From: Pseudonocardia autotrophica
GTDB lineage: Bacteria; Actinomycetota; Actinomycetes; Mycobacteriales; Pseudonocardiaceae
DNA length: 64,000 nt
Direction of reading: 5' to 3'
Assembly (NCBI RefSeq): GCF_000717175.1
Contig: NZ_JNYD01000019.1
Location: forward strand, 201,866 to 265,865
This document shows positions 34,425-42,515 of the stretch, in pieces (the first letter of the stretch is position 1; each line of letters opens with the position of its first letter). The translations under genes and the position numbers were made by a program. The notes below the pieces were generated by a model. The model had not been told where the DNA came from. It ran no database searches and worked only from the letters and a program-made list of their open reading frames with translations.

Positions 34425-34777
34425 CGAGCCGGGTGCTCGCGGTGGCCGTCGACGCCCGGGACGCCGCGGAGCTCGCCCGCTTCTGGTCCGCCGCGCTCGG
34501 CCGCGGCGAGCCGTTCACCTGGGACGACGCCACCGGCACGACCTACGTCGAGCTTCCCGGCGAGCCGGCGCTGCTGTTCCAGCCGGTGCCCGAGGAGAAG
34601 TCCAGCAAGAACCGGATGCACCTGGACCTCGCGCCGCCGGAGGGCACGGGGCAGGGCGAGGAGATCGCAAGGTTGGTCGACCTGGGCGCACGGGTGCTCG
34701 ACGAGGCGGAGGGCCATCCGGGGGTCGTGCTCGCCGATCCCGAGGGCAACGAGTTCTGCGTGCTCCCACCCCGGTGA
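34421..34777 (+). CDS. VOC-family protein (glyoxalase-like)
   Basis: 118 aa; the GTG start overlaps the CoA-transferase stop (GTGA). It shows the compact actinobacterial VOC pattern: VLAVAVDARDAAELARFWSA, LGRGE, a middle KSSKNRMHLDLAPPEG and the ending VLADPEGNEFCVLPP. Such proteins are often found beside small-molecule enzymes, but no reaction can be assigned. Translational coupling to the transferase is likely. Confidence 0.85.
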   Translation: MTSRVLAVAVDARDAAELARFWSAALGRGEPFTWDDATGTTYVELPGEPALLFQPVPEEKSSKNRMHLDLAPPEGTGQGEEIARLVDLGARVLDEAEGHPGVVLADPEGNEFCVLPPR

Positions 34778-34804
34778 GGGCAAAAGCCCAGCTCACCGCG
34801 GGTC

Positions 34805-34844
34805 GTGAGTGGCAACTGCCCCTCTAGCGGCAGTTGCCGCTCAC
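34805..34844. terminator. Hairpin overlapping a stop codon at a convergent junction
   Basis: Arms 34805-34820 and 34829-34844 pair over 16 bp with one mismatch (GTGAGTGGCAACTGCC against GGCAGTTGCCGCTCAC). The right arm contains the TCA that is the stop codon of the leftward hydrolase gene. It begins and ends like the hairpin at 47612 (GTGAGTG...CTCAC). Confidence 0.75.
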
Positions 34845-35722
34845 AGGAAGTCGCGCAGGGCGGAGAGGGTGGCGGGCAGGTTCTCCTCCACCAGGAAGTG
34901 CCCGGCGTCGGGGATCGCCCGGCCGGTGACGAGGGCGGGGTCGGCGGCGTGGCGGCGCCAGACCTCGGTCGGGGGTTCGGGGTTGCGGCCGACCACGCCC
35001 TTCTCGCCCCACAGGACCAGGGTCGGCGCACGGAGCGTCGCGCCCTCGGCGTCGTGTTCCAGGTCGATCGTGGCGCCGGCCCGGTAGTCCTCGAGCATCG
35101 CGTGCCGCGCCTCGGGGTCGGCGAAGGCCTTCTCGTACGCGGCCAGGGACTCGGCGTCGTGGGCCGCGAGCCCGCTCCCCCAGCTGCCGAGCAGGCGGTG
35201 CAGGTAGTAGATGGGGTCGCCGGCGATGAGACGCTCGGGCACGTCGGCGGGCTGGATGAAGAAGAACCAGTGGTAGTAGGCCTGGGCGAGCGCGCGGTCG
35301 ACGTGCTCGTAGACGTAGCTCGTCGGCAGGATGTCCAGCAGCGCCAGCTTCTCCACGCGGTCGGCGTGGTCGAGGGCGAGCCGGTGGGTCACGCGGGCGC
35401 CCCGGTCGTGCCCGACGACGGCGAACCGCTCGAAACCCAGCTCGGCCATCACCCCGGCCTGGTCGGTCGCCATGGCGCGGAACGAGTAGCCGTAGTGGTC
35501 CTCACCGGAGGGCGGACGGTCGGACTCCCCGTACCCGCGGAGGTCGGTCGCGACGACCGTGTGCCGCTCGGCCAGCTCGCGCATCACCGGTCGCCACATC
35601 ACGTGACTCTGCGGGAAGCCGTGGAGCAGGAGCACCGGAGGGCCCTCGCCGCCGCGCGTCCCGTGGATCCTGACCCCGTCGACCGTGACGTCGAAGGACG
35701 TGAACCCCGTCGTGTCCGCCAT
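34841..35722 (-). CDS. Haloacetate (fluoroacetate) dehalogenase-like alpha/beta hydrolase
   Basis: 293 aa. The motif VVGHDRGARV gives nucleophile Asp106 with Arg107 and Arg110; Asp130 (LLDIL), His151-Trp152 (YYHWFF), Tyr213 (EDYRAG) and His275 (DAGHF) follow. These match, with an almost constant offset, the residue set defined for Rhodopseudomonas palustris fluoroacetate dehalogenase (Asp110, Arg111, Arg114, Asp134, His155, Trp156, Tyr219, His280), where the arginines bind carboxylate and His/Trp/Tyr hold the halide. Hydrolysis of a haloacetate is therefore predicted; epoxide hydrolase is less likely because of the Asp-Arg-x-x-Arg set. The N-terminus overlaps the long tail of the upstream GtrA frame by 221 bp. 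Confidence 0.82.
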   Translation of the reverse strand: MADTTGFTSFDVTVDGVRIHGTRGGEGPPVLLLHGFPQSHVMWRPVMRELAERHTVVATDLRGYGESDRPPSGEDHYGYSFRAMATDQAGVMAELGFERFAVVGHDRGARVTHRLALDHADRVEKLALLDILPTSYVYEHVDRALAQAYYHWFFFIQPADVPERLIAGDPIYYLHRLLGSWGSGLAAHDAESLAAYEKAFADPEARHAMLEDYRAGATIDLEHDAEGATLRAPTLVLWGEKGVVGRNPEPPTEVWRRHAADPALVTGRAIPDAGHFLVEENLPATLSALRDFL

Positions 35723-36275
35723 GGTCCGGACCGTAGCCCGGCCGATCGCCGTCGGCAGCCGGTTCGGCGTCCCCGGACCGGGTCTCGAACACCCACGCCT
35801 TGAGCACGGCGAACCGGATCAGCCCGCCGAGCACGCTGGCCAGTGTGACCGCCGCCGTCTCCTCCAGCGGCGTGGCGCCGGGGACGATCTCGTGCAGGAC
35901 CAGCAACACGGCGGTGCTGTAGCCGGCGTAGAAGGCGACGGTCCCCGCGTCCTGGATGTAGACCCGCCAGCGGTGGGCCGAGGCCCCCTGGAAGGTGAAG
36001 CGTCGGTTGATCTCGGTGCTCACCGCGGTGCTGAGCAGCAGCGCGACGAGGTTGGCCGGCACGGCGTCGAGGACCAGCCGCATGAGCAGGTAGAGCAGGG
36101 CGTTGACGGCGGTGCCGAGCCCGCCGACCACGCTGTACCGGACCAGCTGCGCCAGCAGCGGGAAGCGCGCCCGGAACGCAGCGGCCCCACGGCCCAGTCC
36201 CGCCACGGCACCGGCGGTGAGCTCGGCGAGTACGTGCCCCGGGTGCGTCACCCCGACCGCCCTGCTCGCCGTCAC
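35502..36275 (-). CDS. GtrA-family membrane protein with a long overlapping tail
   Basis: The first ~165 residues are a GtrA-like four-helix protein: LLAQLVRYSVVGGLGTAVNA, TEINRRFTFQ and FYAGYSTAVLLVLHEIVPG, ending AVLKAWVFETR. GtrA proteins are thought to help flip polyprenyl-linked sugars. No stop occurs after the fourth helix; the frame runs ~90 residues more, low-complexity Arg/Gly/His-rich, into the hydrolase gene (stop at 35502). Family members normally end where the overlap begins, so the tail may be an unselected extension, or a frameshift may have removed the native stop. GTG start with GAAGAGG upstream. Confidence 0.72.
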   Translation of the reverse strand: MTASRAVGVTHPGHVLAELTAGAVAGLGRGAAAFRARFPLLAQLVRYSVVGGLGTAVNALLYLLMRLVLDAVPANLVALLLSTAVSTEINRRFTFQGASAHRWRVYIQDAGTVAFYAGYSTAVLLVLHEIVPGATPLEETAAVTLASVLGGLIRFAVLKAWVFETRSGDAEPAADGDRPGYGPDHGGHDGVHVLRRHGRRGQDPRDARRRGPSGAPAPRLPAESRDVATGDARAGRAAHGRRDRPPRVRGVRPSALR

Positions 36276-36518
36276 CCGTCCACCTCTTCCGCCGATCCCC
36301 GTGACCGGTACCTTTGTCGCATCCCCGCCTGGGTCTACGCCCTTCCTCAGCTGTGCAAACGCTGTGAGGGACGATCTTTCATCCCGACGGGGAGATCCGT
36401 GACGGAGTCGTGATCAGCTCTACCCGTCACCGGTCCGTGGCACGCGCGTTGACTGTGTGAGGTCGATCGCCACCCGTCCGGGTGGCGGGCCGGGACATCG
36501 ACAGGGGGACGGCCGGAC

Positions 36519-36962
36519 ATGCGTCGGACGGCACTGGCACTCGCGGTCATCGCGCTCGTCGCGACGGGTGGCGTCGCGGCCGCCACGGCGGCCTCCGCGG
36601 CCCCGACGAATGATCCGGCCGTCGCGCACGGCTACTACCTGGCGCAGAACGGGACCGCGTGGGACGGCTCCTGGTCGCCCCAGTCGGACACGCTCGTCGA
36701 CCCGAAGGTCGGGCACTGCTACGACCTGACGTCGCTGGCCACCGGCCCCGGCGCGGACTGGACGGAGTCGGTGAACCGCACCGACAAGGTCGCCCTGCTG
36801 TCCGCGAAGACCTGCGCGCAGCAGCAGGAGGACGCCGAGAACACGAGCGGGGAGGCCGCAGCGGCCGCGCATCAGGCGGCGCGCTGGACCTCCCCGGACT
36901 CGGTGTCGCCGGGCTCCGGCGACTACACGTTCCGCTCGGTGAGCTTCGCGAACGTGCCCTGA
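36519..36962 (+). CDS. Small secreted protein of unknown function
   Basis: 147 aa with a Sec signal peptide: MRRTALALAVIALVATGGVA then an Ala-rich stretch ending ASA-A, with a likely cut near residue 28. The mature part contains AHGYYLAQNGTAWDGSWSPQ, two cysteines (GHCYDL and KTCAQQQ) that could form one disulfide, and a Gln/Ala-rich helix. No family recognised. It is divergent from GtrA across 243 bp and convergent with pcaG, 7 bp away. The TTGACT at 36449 could be a -35 element. Confidence 0.7.
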   Translation: MRRTALALAVIALVATGGVAAATAASAAPTNDPAVAHGYYLAQNGTAWDGSWSPQSDTLVDPKVGHCYDLTSLATGPGADWTESVNRTDKVALLSAKTCAQQQEDAENTSGEAAAAAHQAARWTSPDSVSPGSGDYTFRSVSFANVP

Positions 36963-36969
36963 CGAGGGA

Positions 36970-37545
36970 TCAGACCTGCAGGAAGACCGTCTCCCGGTCG
37001 CCCTGCAGGTGGATGTCGAAGCGGTACTCCGCCTCCCCGACCTTCTCGGCGACCAGCGTGTCCCGCCGCTCGGCCGGCACGGCGGCGAGGAGCGGGTCGG
37101 CGTCGTTGCCGGGCTGGCCGGCGAGGTAGATCCGGGTGACGACGCGGTCGAGCAGGCCGCGCGCGAACACCGACACGTCGAGGTGCGGCGCCTCCTGGGC
37201 CTCGGTGTCCAGCGCCGGCAACGCGCCGGGCAGCACGGTCCGGACGCTCCAGCGGCCCGTCTCGTCCGTGCAGCTGCGCCCGAAGCCGAGGAAGCCCGGG
37301 ACGGAGGGCTCGACGGCCCCGCGCGGGTCGTCGGGGTGGGCGAAGCGGCCGTCCGGGTCGGCCTGCCAGGTCTCGATCAGCCCGTCGGTGATCGGCACGC
37401 CGGCGCCGTCGTAGACGATCCCGGAGATCACGATCTCGCCCGGGGTGCCGGGCGGAACGACGTCGGCGCCCTTCGGCCAGTCCAGCCCGAGCCGCAGGTA
37501 CGGCCCGACGGTCTGGGACGGCGTCAGCGGCAGCTGCTCACTCAT
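36970..37545 (-). CDS. pcaG: Protocatechuate 3,4-dioxygenase alpha subunit
   Basis: 191-aa alpha subunit of the intradiol dioxygenase that opens protocatechuate to 3-carboxy-cis,cis-muconate. LPLTPSQTVGPYLRLGLDWP at the N-terminus and GLIETWQADPDGRFAHPDD are the standard alpha-chain blocks; the iron-binding His-x-His of the beta chain is replaced (HLDVSVFARG), as expected for the non-catalytic partner. Its start overlaps the pcaH end by 8 bases, so both subunits are made from one message in order H-G. The other beta-ketoadipate genes are not in this window. Confidence 0.94.
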   Translation of the reverse strand: MSEQLPLTPSQTVGPYLRLGLDWPKGADVVPPGTPGEIVISGIVYDGAGVPITDGLIETWQADPDGRFAHPDDPRGAVEPSVPGFLGFGRSCTDETGRWSVRTVLPGALPALDTEAQEAPHLDVSVFARGLLDRVVTRIYLAGQPGNDADPLLAAVPAERRDTLVAEKVGEAEYRFDIHLQGDRETVFLQV

Positions 37546-38248
37546 GGGGCTCCTCGAACGGGGTCTGCTCGCGGCCGCGCAGCACGATGTCCCAGCGATA
37601 GGACAGCGCCCACTCGGGCTGGGTGGTGTCCATGTCGAAGGTCGAGATCATCCGCTCCCGGGCGCCCTCCGGCGCCGACCGGAAGATCGGGTCGAACGCG
37701 AACAGCGGGTCCTCGGGGAAGTACATCTGCGTCACGAGCCGCTGGGTGAAGGCCCGCCCGAACAGCGAGAAGTGGATGTGGGCCGGCCGCCAGGCGTTGT
37801 GGTGGTTGCCCCACGGGTAGGCGCCGGGCTTGATCGTGGTGAACGAGTACTCGCCGAGCGAGTTCGTGACCACACGGCCGCCGCCGGAGAAGTTGGGGTC
37901 CAGCGGGGCGGGCCAGTTGTCGCGCTTGTGCGCGTAGCGGCCGGCGGCGTTGGCCTGCCAGACCTCCACCAGCGTGTCCGGGACCGGGCGGCCGTCGGAG
38001 TCGAGCACGCGGCCGGACACGGTGATCCGCTGGCCGAGGGGCTCGCCCTCGTGCTGGCGGGTCAGGTCGTGGTCGTTCGGCCCGATCTCGCCGACGAGCA
38101 GCGGGCCGGTGACCTCGGTCAACCGCTGCGGGACGACGATCGGCCGCTGCGTCGGGGCCCGCAGCCCGGTGCTCTTGTACCCCGCGAAGTCCAGCGGCGG
38201 GTGGGTGTCCCTCGGCTGCAGGTAGGGCCGGGGATGGGCCAGGGTCAT
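37538..38248 (-). CDS. pcaH: Protocatechuate 3,4-dioxygenase beta subunit
   Basis: 236-aa catalytic subunit. The Fe(III) ligand region is intact: GAYPWGNHHNAWRPAHIHFS provides a tyrosine and the His-x-His, and a further Tyr is in the GRYAHKRDNW block. DTLVEVWQANAAGRY and LVTQMYFPEDPLFAFDPIF are family hallmarks. First gene of the pcaHG unit; its ATG faces an IclR-type regulator 120 bp away, the usual control arrangement for protocatechuate genes. Induction by protocatechuate or beta-ketoadipate is inferred from family precedent. Confidence 0.95.
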   Translation of the reverse strand: MTLAHPRPYLQPRDTHPPLDFAGYKSTGLRAPTQRPIVVPQRLTEVTGPLLVGEIGPNDHDLTRQHEGEPLGQRITVSGRVLDSDGRPVPDTLVEVWQANAAGRYAHKRDNWPAPLDPNFSGGGRVVTNSLGEYSFTTIKPGAYPWGNHHNAWRPAHIHFSLFGRAFTQRLVTQMYFPEDPLFAFDPIFRSAPEGARERMISTFDMDTTQPEWALSYRWDIVLRGREQTPFEEPHE

Positions 38249-38339
38249 CGATCGCTCCTCTCCGAGCGTCTCGCTGCACGGTGCCTGTCGGCGCGTCGCC
38301 CAGCACTGTGGGGCACGGAGCCCTCACCGCTCGACCAGC

Positions 38340-38356
38340 CTTCCGTTGTGCGGAAG
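38340..38356. promoter_or_regulatory. Candidate IclR operator CTTCCG-N5-CGGAAG
   Basis: Perfect 6-bp arms 38340-38345 and 38351-38356 around TTGTG, in the 119-bp gap between pcaH and the iclR-type gene and 11 bases before the GTG of the latter. The TTCCG...CGGAA form resembles palindromes bound by IclR proteins. The position suggests autorepression. Confidence 0.55.
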
Positions 38357-38367
38357 AATGCCCGCTC

Positions 38368-39126
38368 GTGGCGGGCAGGTCGACGGTGACGGCGCGGGTC
38401 CTCGACGTCCTCGGGGCCTTCACCGCAGCCACCCCGGAGCTCTCCCTCACCGAGATCAGCAGGCGTACCGGGCTCCCCCTCACCACGACCCATCGGCTCG
38501 TCGGCGAGCTGGCCGCGTGGGGCGCGCTCGAGCGCGGCGAGGGCGGGCTCTACCGGGTGGGGCTGCGGCTCTGGGAGGTGGGTGCGCTGGCCCCGCGCGG
38601 GCTCGGGCTGCGCGAGCGGGCGATGCCGTACCTCGAGGACCTGCACGAGGTCACCCGGGAGAACGTCCAGCTCGCCGTGCTCGACGGCGCCGAGGTCGTC
38701 TACGTCGAGCGGCTCGCGGCCCGGGACGCGGTGAGCATCCGGTCGCGCGCCGGGTCCCGGTTGCCGGCGACGGCCACGGGCGTCGGGCTGGCGCTGCTCG
38801 CGCACGCCGACCCCGAGCACGTCGAGAAGGTGCTGGCGGCGCCCTTCCGCCGCTTCACGGAGCGGACGCTGACCGAGCCGGACCGGGTGCGGCACCTCCT
38901 GGGGGAGGTCCGCCGCACCGGCGTGGCGATCAGCGAGCAGCAGATCGAGATGGTCTCCCAGTCGGTCGGGGCGCCGATCCGGGCGGGCCAGGGCCGGGTC
39001 GTCGCCGCACTGTCCATCGTGGTCCCGATCGAGGCGAACCCGCACGCCTACGTGCCCGCGGTGCTGGCCGCCGCGCGCGGCATCTCGCGGGCCCTCGGCG
39101 CGTCCGCACTCGCCACGCAGCCGTGA
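38368..39126 (+). CDS. IclR-family regulator, probably of pcaHG
   Basis: About 252 aa. N-terminal winged helix (VTARVLDVLGAFTAATPELS, EISRRTGLPLTTTHRLVGEL), then the IclR effector domain (LHEVTRENVQLAVLDGAEVV, SIRSRAGSRLPATATGVGLA, AISEQQIEMVSQSVGAPI, AALSIVVPIEANPHAYVPAV). GTG at 38368 places the HTH at the expected distance; a second GTG lies at 38386. The divergent pcaHG genes and an IclR-like palindrome support a role like PcaR/PcaU. It may also govern the rightward amidase/SDR/epoxide-hydrolase genes that begin 50 bp after it. Confidence 0.88.
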   Translation: MAGRSTVTARVLDVLGAFTAATPELSLTEISRRTGLPLTTTHRLVGELAAWGALERGEGGLYRVGLRLWEVGALAPRGLGLRERAMPYLEDLHEVTRENVQLAVLDGAEVVYVERLAARDAVSIRSRAGSRLPATATGVGLALLAHADPEHVEKVLAAPFRRFTERTLTEPDRVRHLLGEVRRTGVAISEQQIEMVSQSVGAPIRAGQGRVVAALSIVVPIEANPHAYVPAVLAAARGISRALGASALATQP

Positions 39127-39175
39127 CCCCGTCCGGGGTTGTGGCGCGCTGGGTGAAGGCGCAACGATCGCCGGC

Positions 39176-40174
39176 ATGGACGTGGTGGAGTACCGGCCGA
39201 CGCGTGACCAGTACGTCTGGACCTTCGGCGGGGTGGCGCCGTCGCACCGGATCACGCCGGGCACGCTGCTGCGGCTCTGGACCGAGGACGCCTTCTCCGG
39301 GCGGCTGACCTCCACGAGCGACCGCCCCAGCGCCGTGCTGAACATGGCCGAGGTCAACCCCCAGACCGGCCCGTTCTTCGTCGAGGGCGCGGAGCCGGGC
39401 GACACGCTCGCGCTGCACTTCGTCGACATGACGCCGGCGCGGGACTGGGGCGCGTCGTCGACGATCCCGTTCTTCGGCGCGCTCTCCACCACCGAGCGCA
39501 CCGCGCTGCTGCACGACCCGCTGCCCGAGCGGACCTGGATCTACGAGCTCGACCGGGCGCGGGGCGTCGTCCGTTTCGCGGCGCAGAGCGTCGACCTGGA
39601 GCTCGAGCTGCCGTGCAACCCGATGCTGGGCACGGTCGGCGTGGCCCCGGCAGGGCGCGAGGTGCGGTCGAGCCTGGTGCCGGACCTGTTCGGCGGCAAC
39701 ATGGACACGCCGGAGATGAAGCCGGGCGTGACCTGCTACCTGGGAGTCAACGTCGAGGGTGCGCTCTTCTCGGTCGGCGACGGGCACTACCGCCAGGGCG
39801 AGGGCGAGAGCTGCGGCACCGCCGTCGAGGGCGCCATGGACGTCACGCTGATCGTCGAGCTGATCAAGGACACGCCGACGGTCTGGCCGCGGATCGAGTC
39901 GGACACGCACTACACCGTCGTCGGCTCGGCCCGGCCGTTGGAGGACGCCTGGCGGGCCAGCCAGATCGGCATGATCGCCTGGCTGGGCGAGCTGTACGGG
40001 CTGGACCGGCTCGACGCCTACCAGCTGCTCACCCAGATCTCCGAGTCGCCGCTGGCCAACGTGGTCGACACGAACTACAGCGCGGTCACCAAGATCGCCA
40101 AGAACCTCCTGCCCGCCGGGTCGGCGTACGGGGGCATGCACGCCCACCTGCGCGACACGGCCCGCACGATCTAG
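39176..40174 (+). CDS. Acetamidase/formamidase family protein
   Basis: 332 aa of the FmdA/AmdA amidase family: the N-terminal VAPSHRITPGTLLRLWTEDA, NPQTGPFFVEGAEPGDTLAL, the NPMLGTVGVAP and FGGNMDTPEMKPG blocks (metal-binding Asn/Asp region) and a C-terminal LDRLDAYQLLTQISESPLAN with an acidic switch region. These Zn enzymes hydrolyse formamide, acetamide or other small amides; substrate here unknown. First gene of a rightward run; the SDR gene begins 11 bases after its stop. Confidence 0.88.
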   Translation: MDVVEYRPTRDQYVWTFGGVAPSHRITPGTLLRLWTEDAFSGRLTSTSDRPSAVLNMAEVNPQTGPFFVEGAEPGDTLALHFVDMTPARDWGASSTIPFFGALSTTERTALLHDPLPERTWIYELDRARGVVRFAAQSVDLELELPCNPMLGTVGVAPAGREVRSSLVPDLFGGNMDTPEMKPGVTCYLGVNVEGALFSVGDGHYRQGEGESCGTAVEGAMDVTLIVELIKDTPTVWPRIESDTHYTVVGSARPLEDAWRASQIGMIAWLGELYGLDRLDAYQLLTQISESPLANVVDTNYSAVTKIAKNLLPAGSAYGGMHAHLRDTARTI

Positions 40175-40185
40175 AGGAGAGACGC

Positions 40186-40929
40186 GTGGACCTGCAGCTC
40201 AGCGGCCGGAAGGCCCTGGTCACCGGCGGGACGAAGGGGATCGGCGGCGCCGTCGTCGACCTCCTGGTGGAAGAGGGCGCCACGGTCGCCTTCTGCGCCC
40301 GCAACGCCGACGAGGTGGCGGCCAAGGCGAAGGCGACCGGGGCGAGCGGCCGGGCCCTGGACGTCGCCGACGCGGAGGCCCTCACCGCCTGGGTGCGCGA
40401 CGAGGGCGAGGCAAGCGGGATCGACATCGTGATCGCCAACGTCAGCGCCCTGGCCATCGGGCCGGGCGAGGAGAACTGGAAGAACTCCTTCGAGGTCGAC
40501 CTGATGCACACGGTGCGGATGGTCGAGGCGGCGATGCCGTACCTCGAGAAGAGCGACGTGCCGGCGATCGTCGCGGTGTCGAGCGTGTCCGGGCGCGAGG
40601 CGGACTTCGCCGGCGGCTCCTACGGCGTGATGAAGGCCGCGATCGTGCACTACATGTCCGGGCTCGCCTTCACCCTCGCTGCCAAGGGCATCCGCGCCAA
40701 CGCGGTCTCCCCCGGCAACGTCTACTTCGACGGCGGGGTCTGGCAGAACATCGAGCGCACGCAGCCGGAGTTCTTCGCCGAGGCCATGGGGTTGAACCCG
40801 ACGGGCCGGATGGGAACGCCCGAGGAGACCGCCTACGCCGTCGTCATGCTGGCGAGCCCGCGCGCGAGCCGGATCAGCGGGACCAATCTGGTGGCCGACG
40901 GCGCCCTCACACGCGGCGTGCAACTGTAG
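40186..40929 (+). CDS. SDR-family oxidoreductase
   Basis: 247-aa short-chain dehydrogenase with TGGTKGIGGAVV cofactor loop, IVIANVSALAIG (variant of NNAG), SSVSGREADFAGGSYGVMKA giving Ser, Tyr and Lys, and a C-terminal RISGTNLVADGALTRGVQL. The NVSA in place of NNAG is a departure seen in a subset of classical SDRs. GTG start with a strong AGAGGAG site directly after the amidase stop. It is followed 4 bp later by the epoxide hydrolase, so the three genes are an operon. Substrate unknown. Confidence 0.9.
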   Translation: MDLQLSGRKALVTGGTKGIGGAVVDLLVEEGATVAFCARNADEVAAKAKATGASGRALDVADAEALTAWVRDEGEASGIDIVIANVSALAIGPGEENWKNSFEVDLMHTVRMVEAAMPYLEKSDVPAIVAVSSVSGREADFAGGSYGVMKAAIVHYMSGLAFTLAAKGIRANAVSPGNVYFDGGVWQNIERTQPEFFAEAMGLNPTGRMGTPEETAYAVVMLASPRASRISGTNLVADGALTRGVQL

Positions 40930-40933
40930 GGCC

Positions 40934-42067
40934 GTGCGCGACTTCCGCATCGACGTCCCCGAGGCCGACCTCGACGACCTGCGCGACCGGCTCCGCCGCA
41001 CCCGCTGGCCGGAGCCGGCCACGGTCGGCGGCTGGACGCAGGGCGTGCCGCTCGACTACGCGAAGGAGCTCGTCGCGTACTGGGCGGACGAGTACGACTG
41101 GCGGCGCTGCGAGGCCGAGCTGAACTCGTACCCGCAGTTCACGACGGGTCTCGACGGCGGCGGCGACGACACCGTCGAGGTGCACTTCCTGCACGTCCGG
41201 TCCCCGCACGAGAACGCCCTGCCGCTGATCCTCACGCACGGCTGGCCGGGGTCGGTGATCGAGTACGTCGGGCTGATCGACGCGCTGACCAAGCCGGAGG
41301 ACCCCGCCGACGCCTTCCACGTCGTCATCCCGTCGCTGCCCGGTTTCGGGTTCAGCGGCAAGCCCTCGGTGTCCGGGTGGGGCGTCGAGCGGATCGCGAC
41401 CGCGTGGGCGCAGCTGATGGACCGCCTCGGCTACGACCGCTACGGCGCGCAGGGCGGCGACTGGGGCTCGATGATCACCGCCGCCCTGGGTACCGGGATG
41501 CCCGAGGCCCTCGCCGGCATCCACCTCACGATGCCGCTGGCCGAGGCCCCGCCCCAGGACGAGCGCCGCTCCCTCTCCCGCGAGGAGAAGGAGGCGCTGA
41601 TGTTCGCCAAGCGCTTCAAGGTCACGGGCACCGGCTACTCGGCCGAGCAGTCCACCCGGCCGCAGACGCTGGGCTATGGGCTCACCGACTCGCCCGTCGG
41701 GCAGGCGTGCTGGATCGTCGAGAAGTTCTGGGACTGGACGGACTGCGCCGGGCACCCGGAGAACACGATCCCGCGGGACCGCCTGCTGGACAACGTGATG
41801 ATCTACTGGCTCACCGCGAGCGCCGCCTCCAGCGCGCGGCTGTACTGGGAGAGCTTCCGCAAACCCCGCATGGACACTGTGGAGGTGCCGACCGGCGCCA
41901 CGGTGTTCCCGCACGAGATGAGCCGGCTGCCGCGGCACTGGCTCGAGCGCCGGTTCACCGACCTGCGGCACTTCTCGCACCCGGTGGCGGGCGGGCACTT
42001 CGCGTCCCTGGAGCAGCCGGAGACCTTCGTCGACGAGGTGCGGACCTTCTTCCGGATGGTGCGCTGA
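40934..42067 (+). CDS. Epoxide hydrolase (EHN domain, microsomal type)
   Basis: 377 aa. The N-terminal EHN domain (VPEADLDDLRDRLRRTRWPE, PLDYAKELVAYWADEYDWRR) precedes an alpha/beta hydrolase core with ILTHGWPGSVIEY, the nucleophile Asp in GAQGGDWGSMI and a C-terminal VAGGHFASLEQPE (catalytic His). The typical mEH/EphD-like tyrosine region WTDCAGHPENTIPRDRLLDN is present. It converts an epoxide to a diol; substrate not predictable. Last gene of the amidase-SDR-EH unit. Juvenile-hormone-type and bacterial styrene-like hydrolases share this layout. Confidence 0.9.
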   Translation: MRDFRIDVPEADLDDLRDRLRRTRWPEPATVGGWTQGVPLDYAKELVAYWADEYDWRRCEAELNSYPQFTTGLDGGGDDTVEVHFLHVRSPHENALPLILTHGWPGSVIEYVGLIDALTKPEDPADAFHVVIPSLPGFGFSGKPSVSGWGVERIATAWAQLMDRLGYDRYGAQGGDWGSMITAALGTGMPEALAGIHLTMPLAEAPPQDERRSLSREEKEALMFAKRFKVTGTGYSAEQSTRPQTLGYGLTDSPVGQACWIVEKFWDWTDCAGHPENTIPRDRLLDNVMIYWLTASAASSARLYWESFRKPRMDTVEVPTGATVFPHEMSRLPRHWLERRFTDLRHFSHPVAGGHFASLEQPETFVDEVRTFFRMVR

Positions 42068-42515
42068 CCGAGCGTGGTCGGTAGCGGTCCGGTTGCGCAC
42101 GTTCGAGTGAGTCGATCTTCCTGACGAAACCTCGCGCCGGGCGACGTGCTCCGGATCTTTCGACTCGCCCGCGGGTGCCGGCACACCCGCCGGGACGTGA
42201 CACCTCCCGTCGACGGCCTGTGCGAGCAACCTCCGGGGTGTGAGACCGCGCCGTATCGGTCGTGTCGACGCTCGAGGCGGCCGGCGGGGGGTGGGACCTC
42301 GCCCTGCGGTTGTGCCGGGCGACCTGGGCGGCCGAACGAGCCGCGAGACTTCCGGCGCCTCTACCCGCCCCGATCGACGCACCTCGGCGGACCGCCGCGC
42401 CCGCGCTCACGCGCGCCACACCCGTTCGAGCGCCGCGCACCCCTTCGAACACGACGCTTCCCGCCGAGCACCCCCGCACCCGCCGAGCACGACGCTTCGA
42501 GCGCTGCGCCGCCGA
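42068..42515. other. 448-bp spacer without a recognisable gene
   Basis: Lies between convergent epoxide hydrolase and FIST genes. Open frames here are low-complexity Arg/Pro/Ala-rich and look like GC-driven artefacts. The right half (42380-42515) contains repeated short units such as GCCGAGCAC and CGACGCTTC, and two related TTCGAGCGC(C/T)GCGC segments near 42425 and 42497, suggesting degraded repeats. No hairpin as clear as at other convergent junctions was found. Confidence 0.5.
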
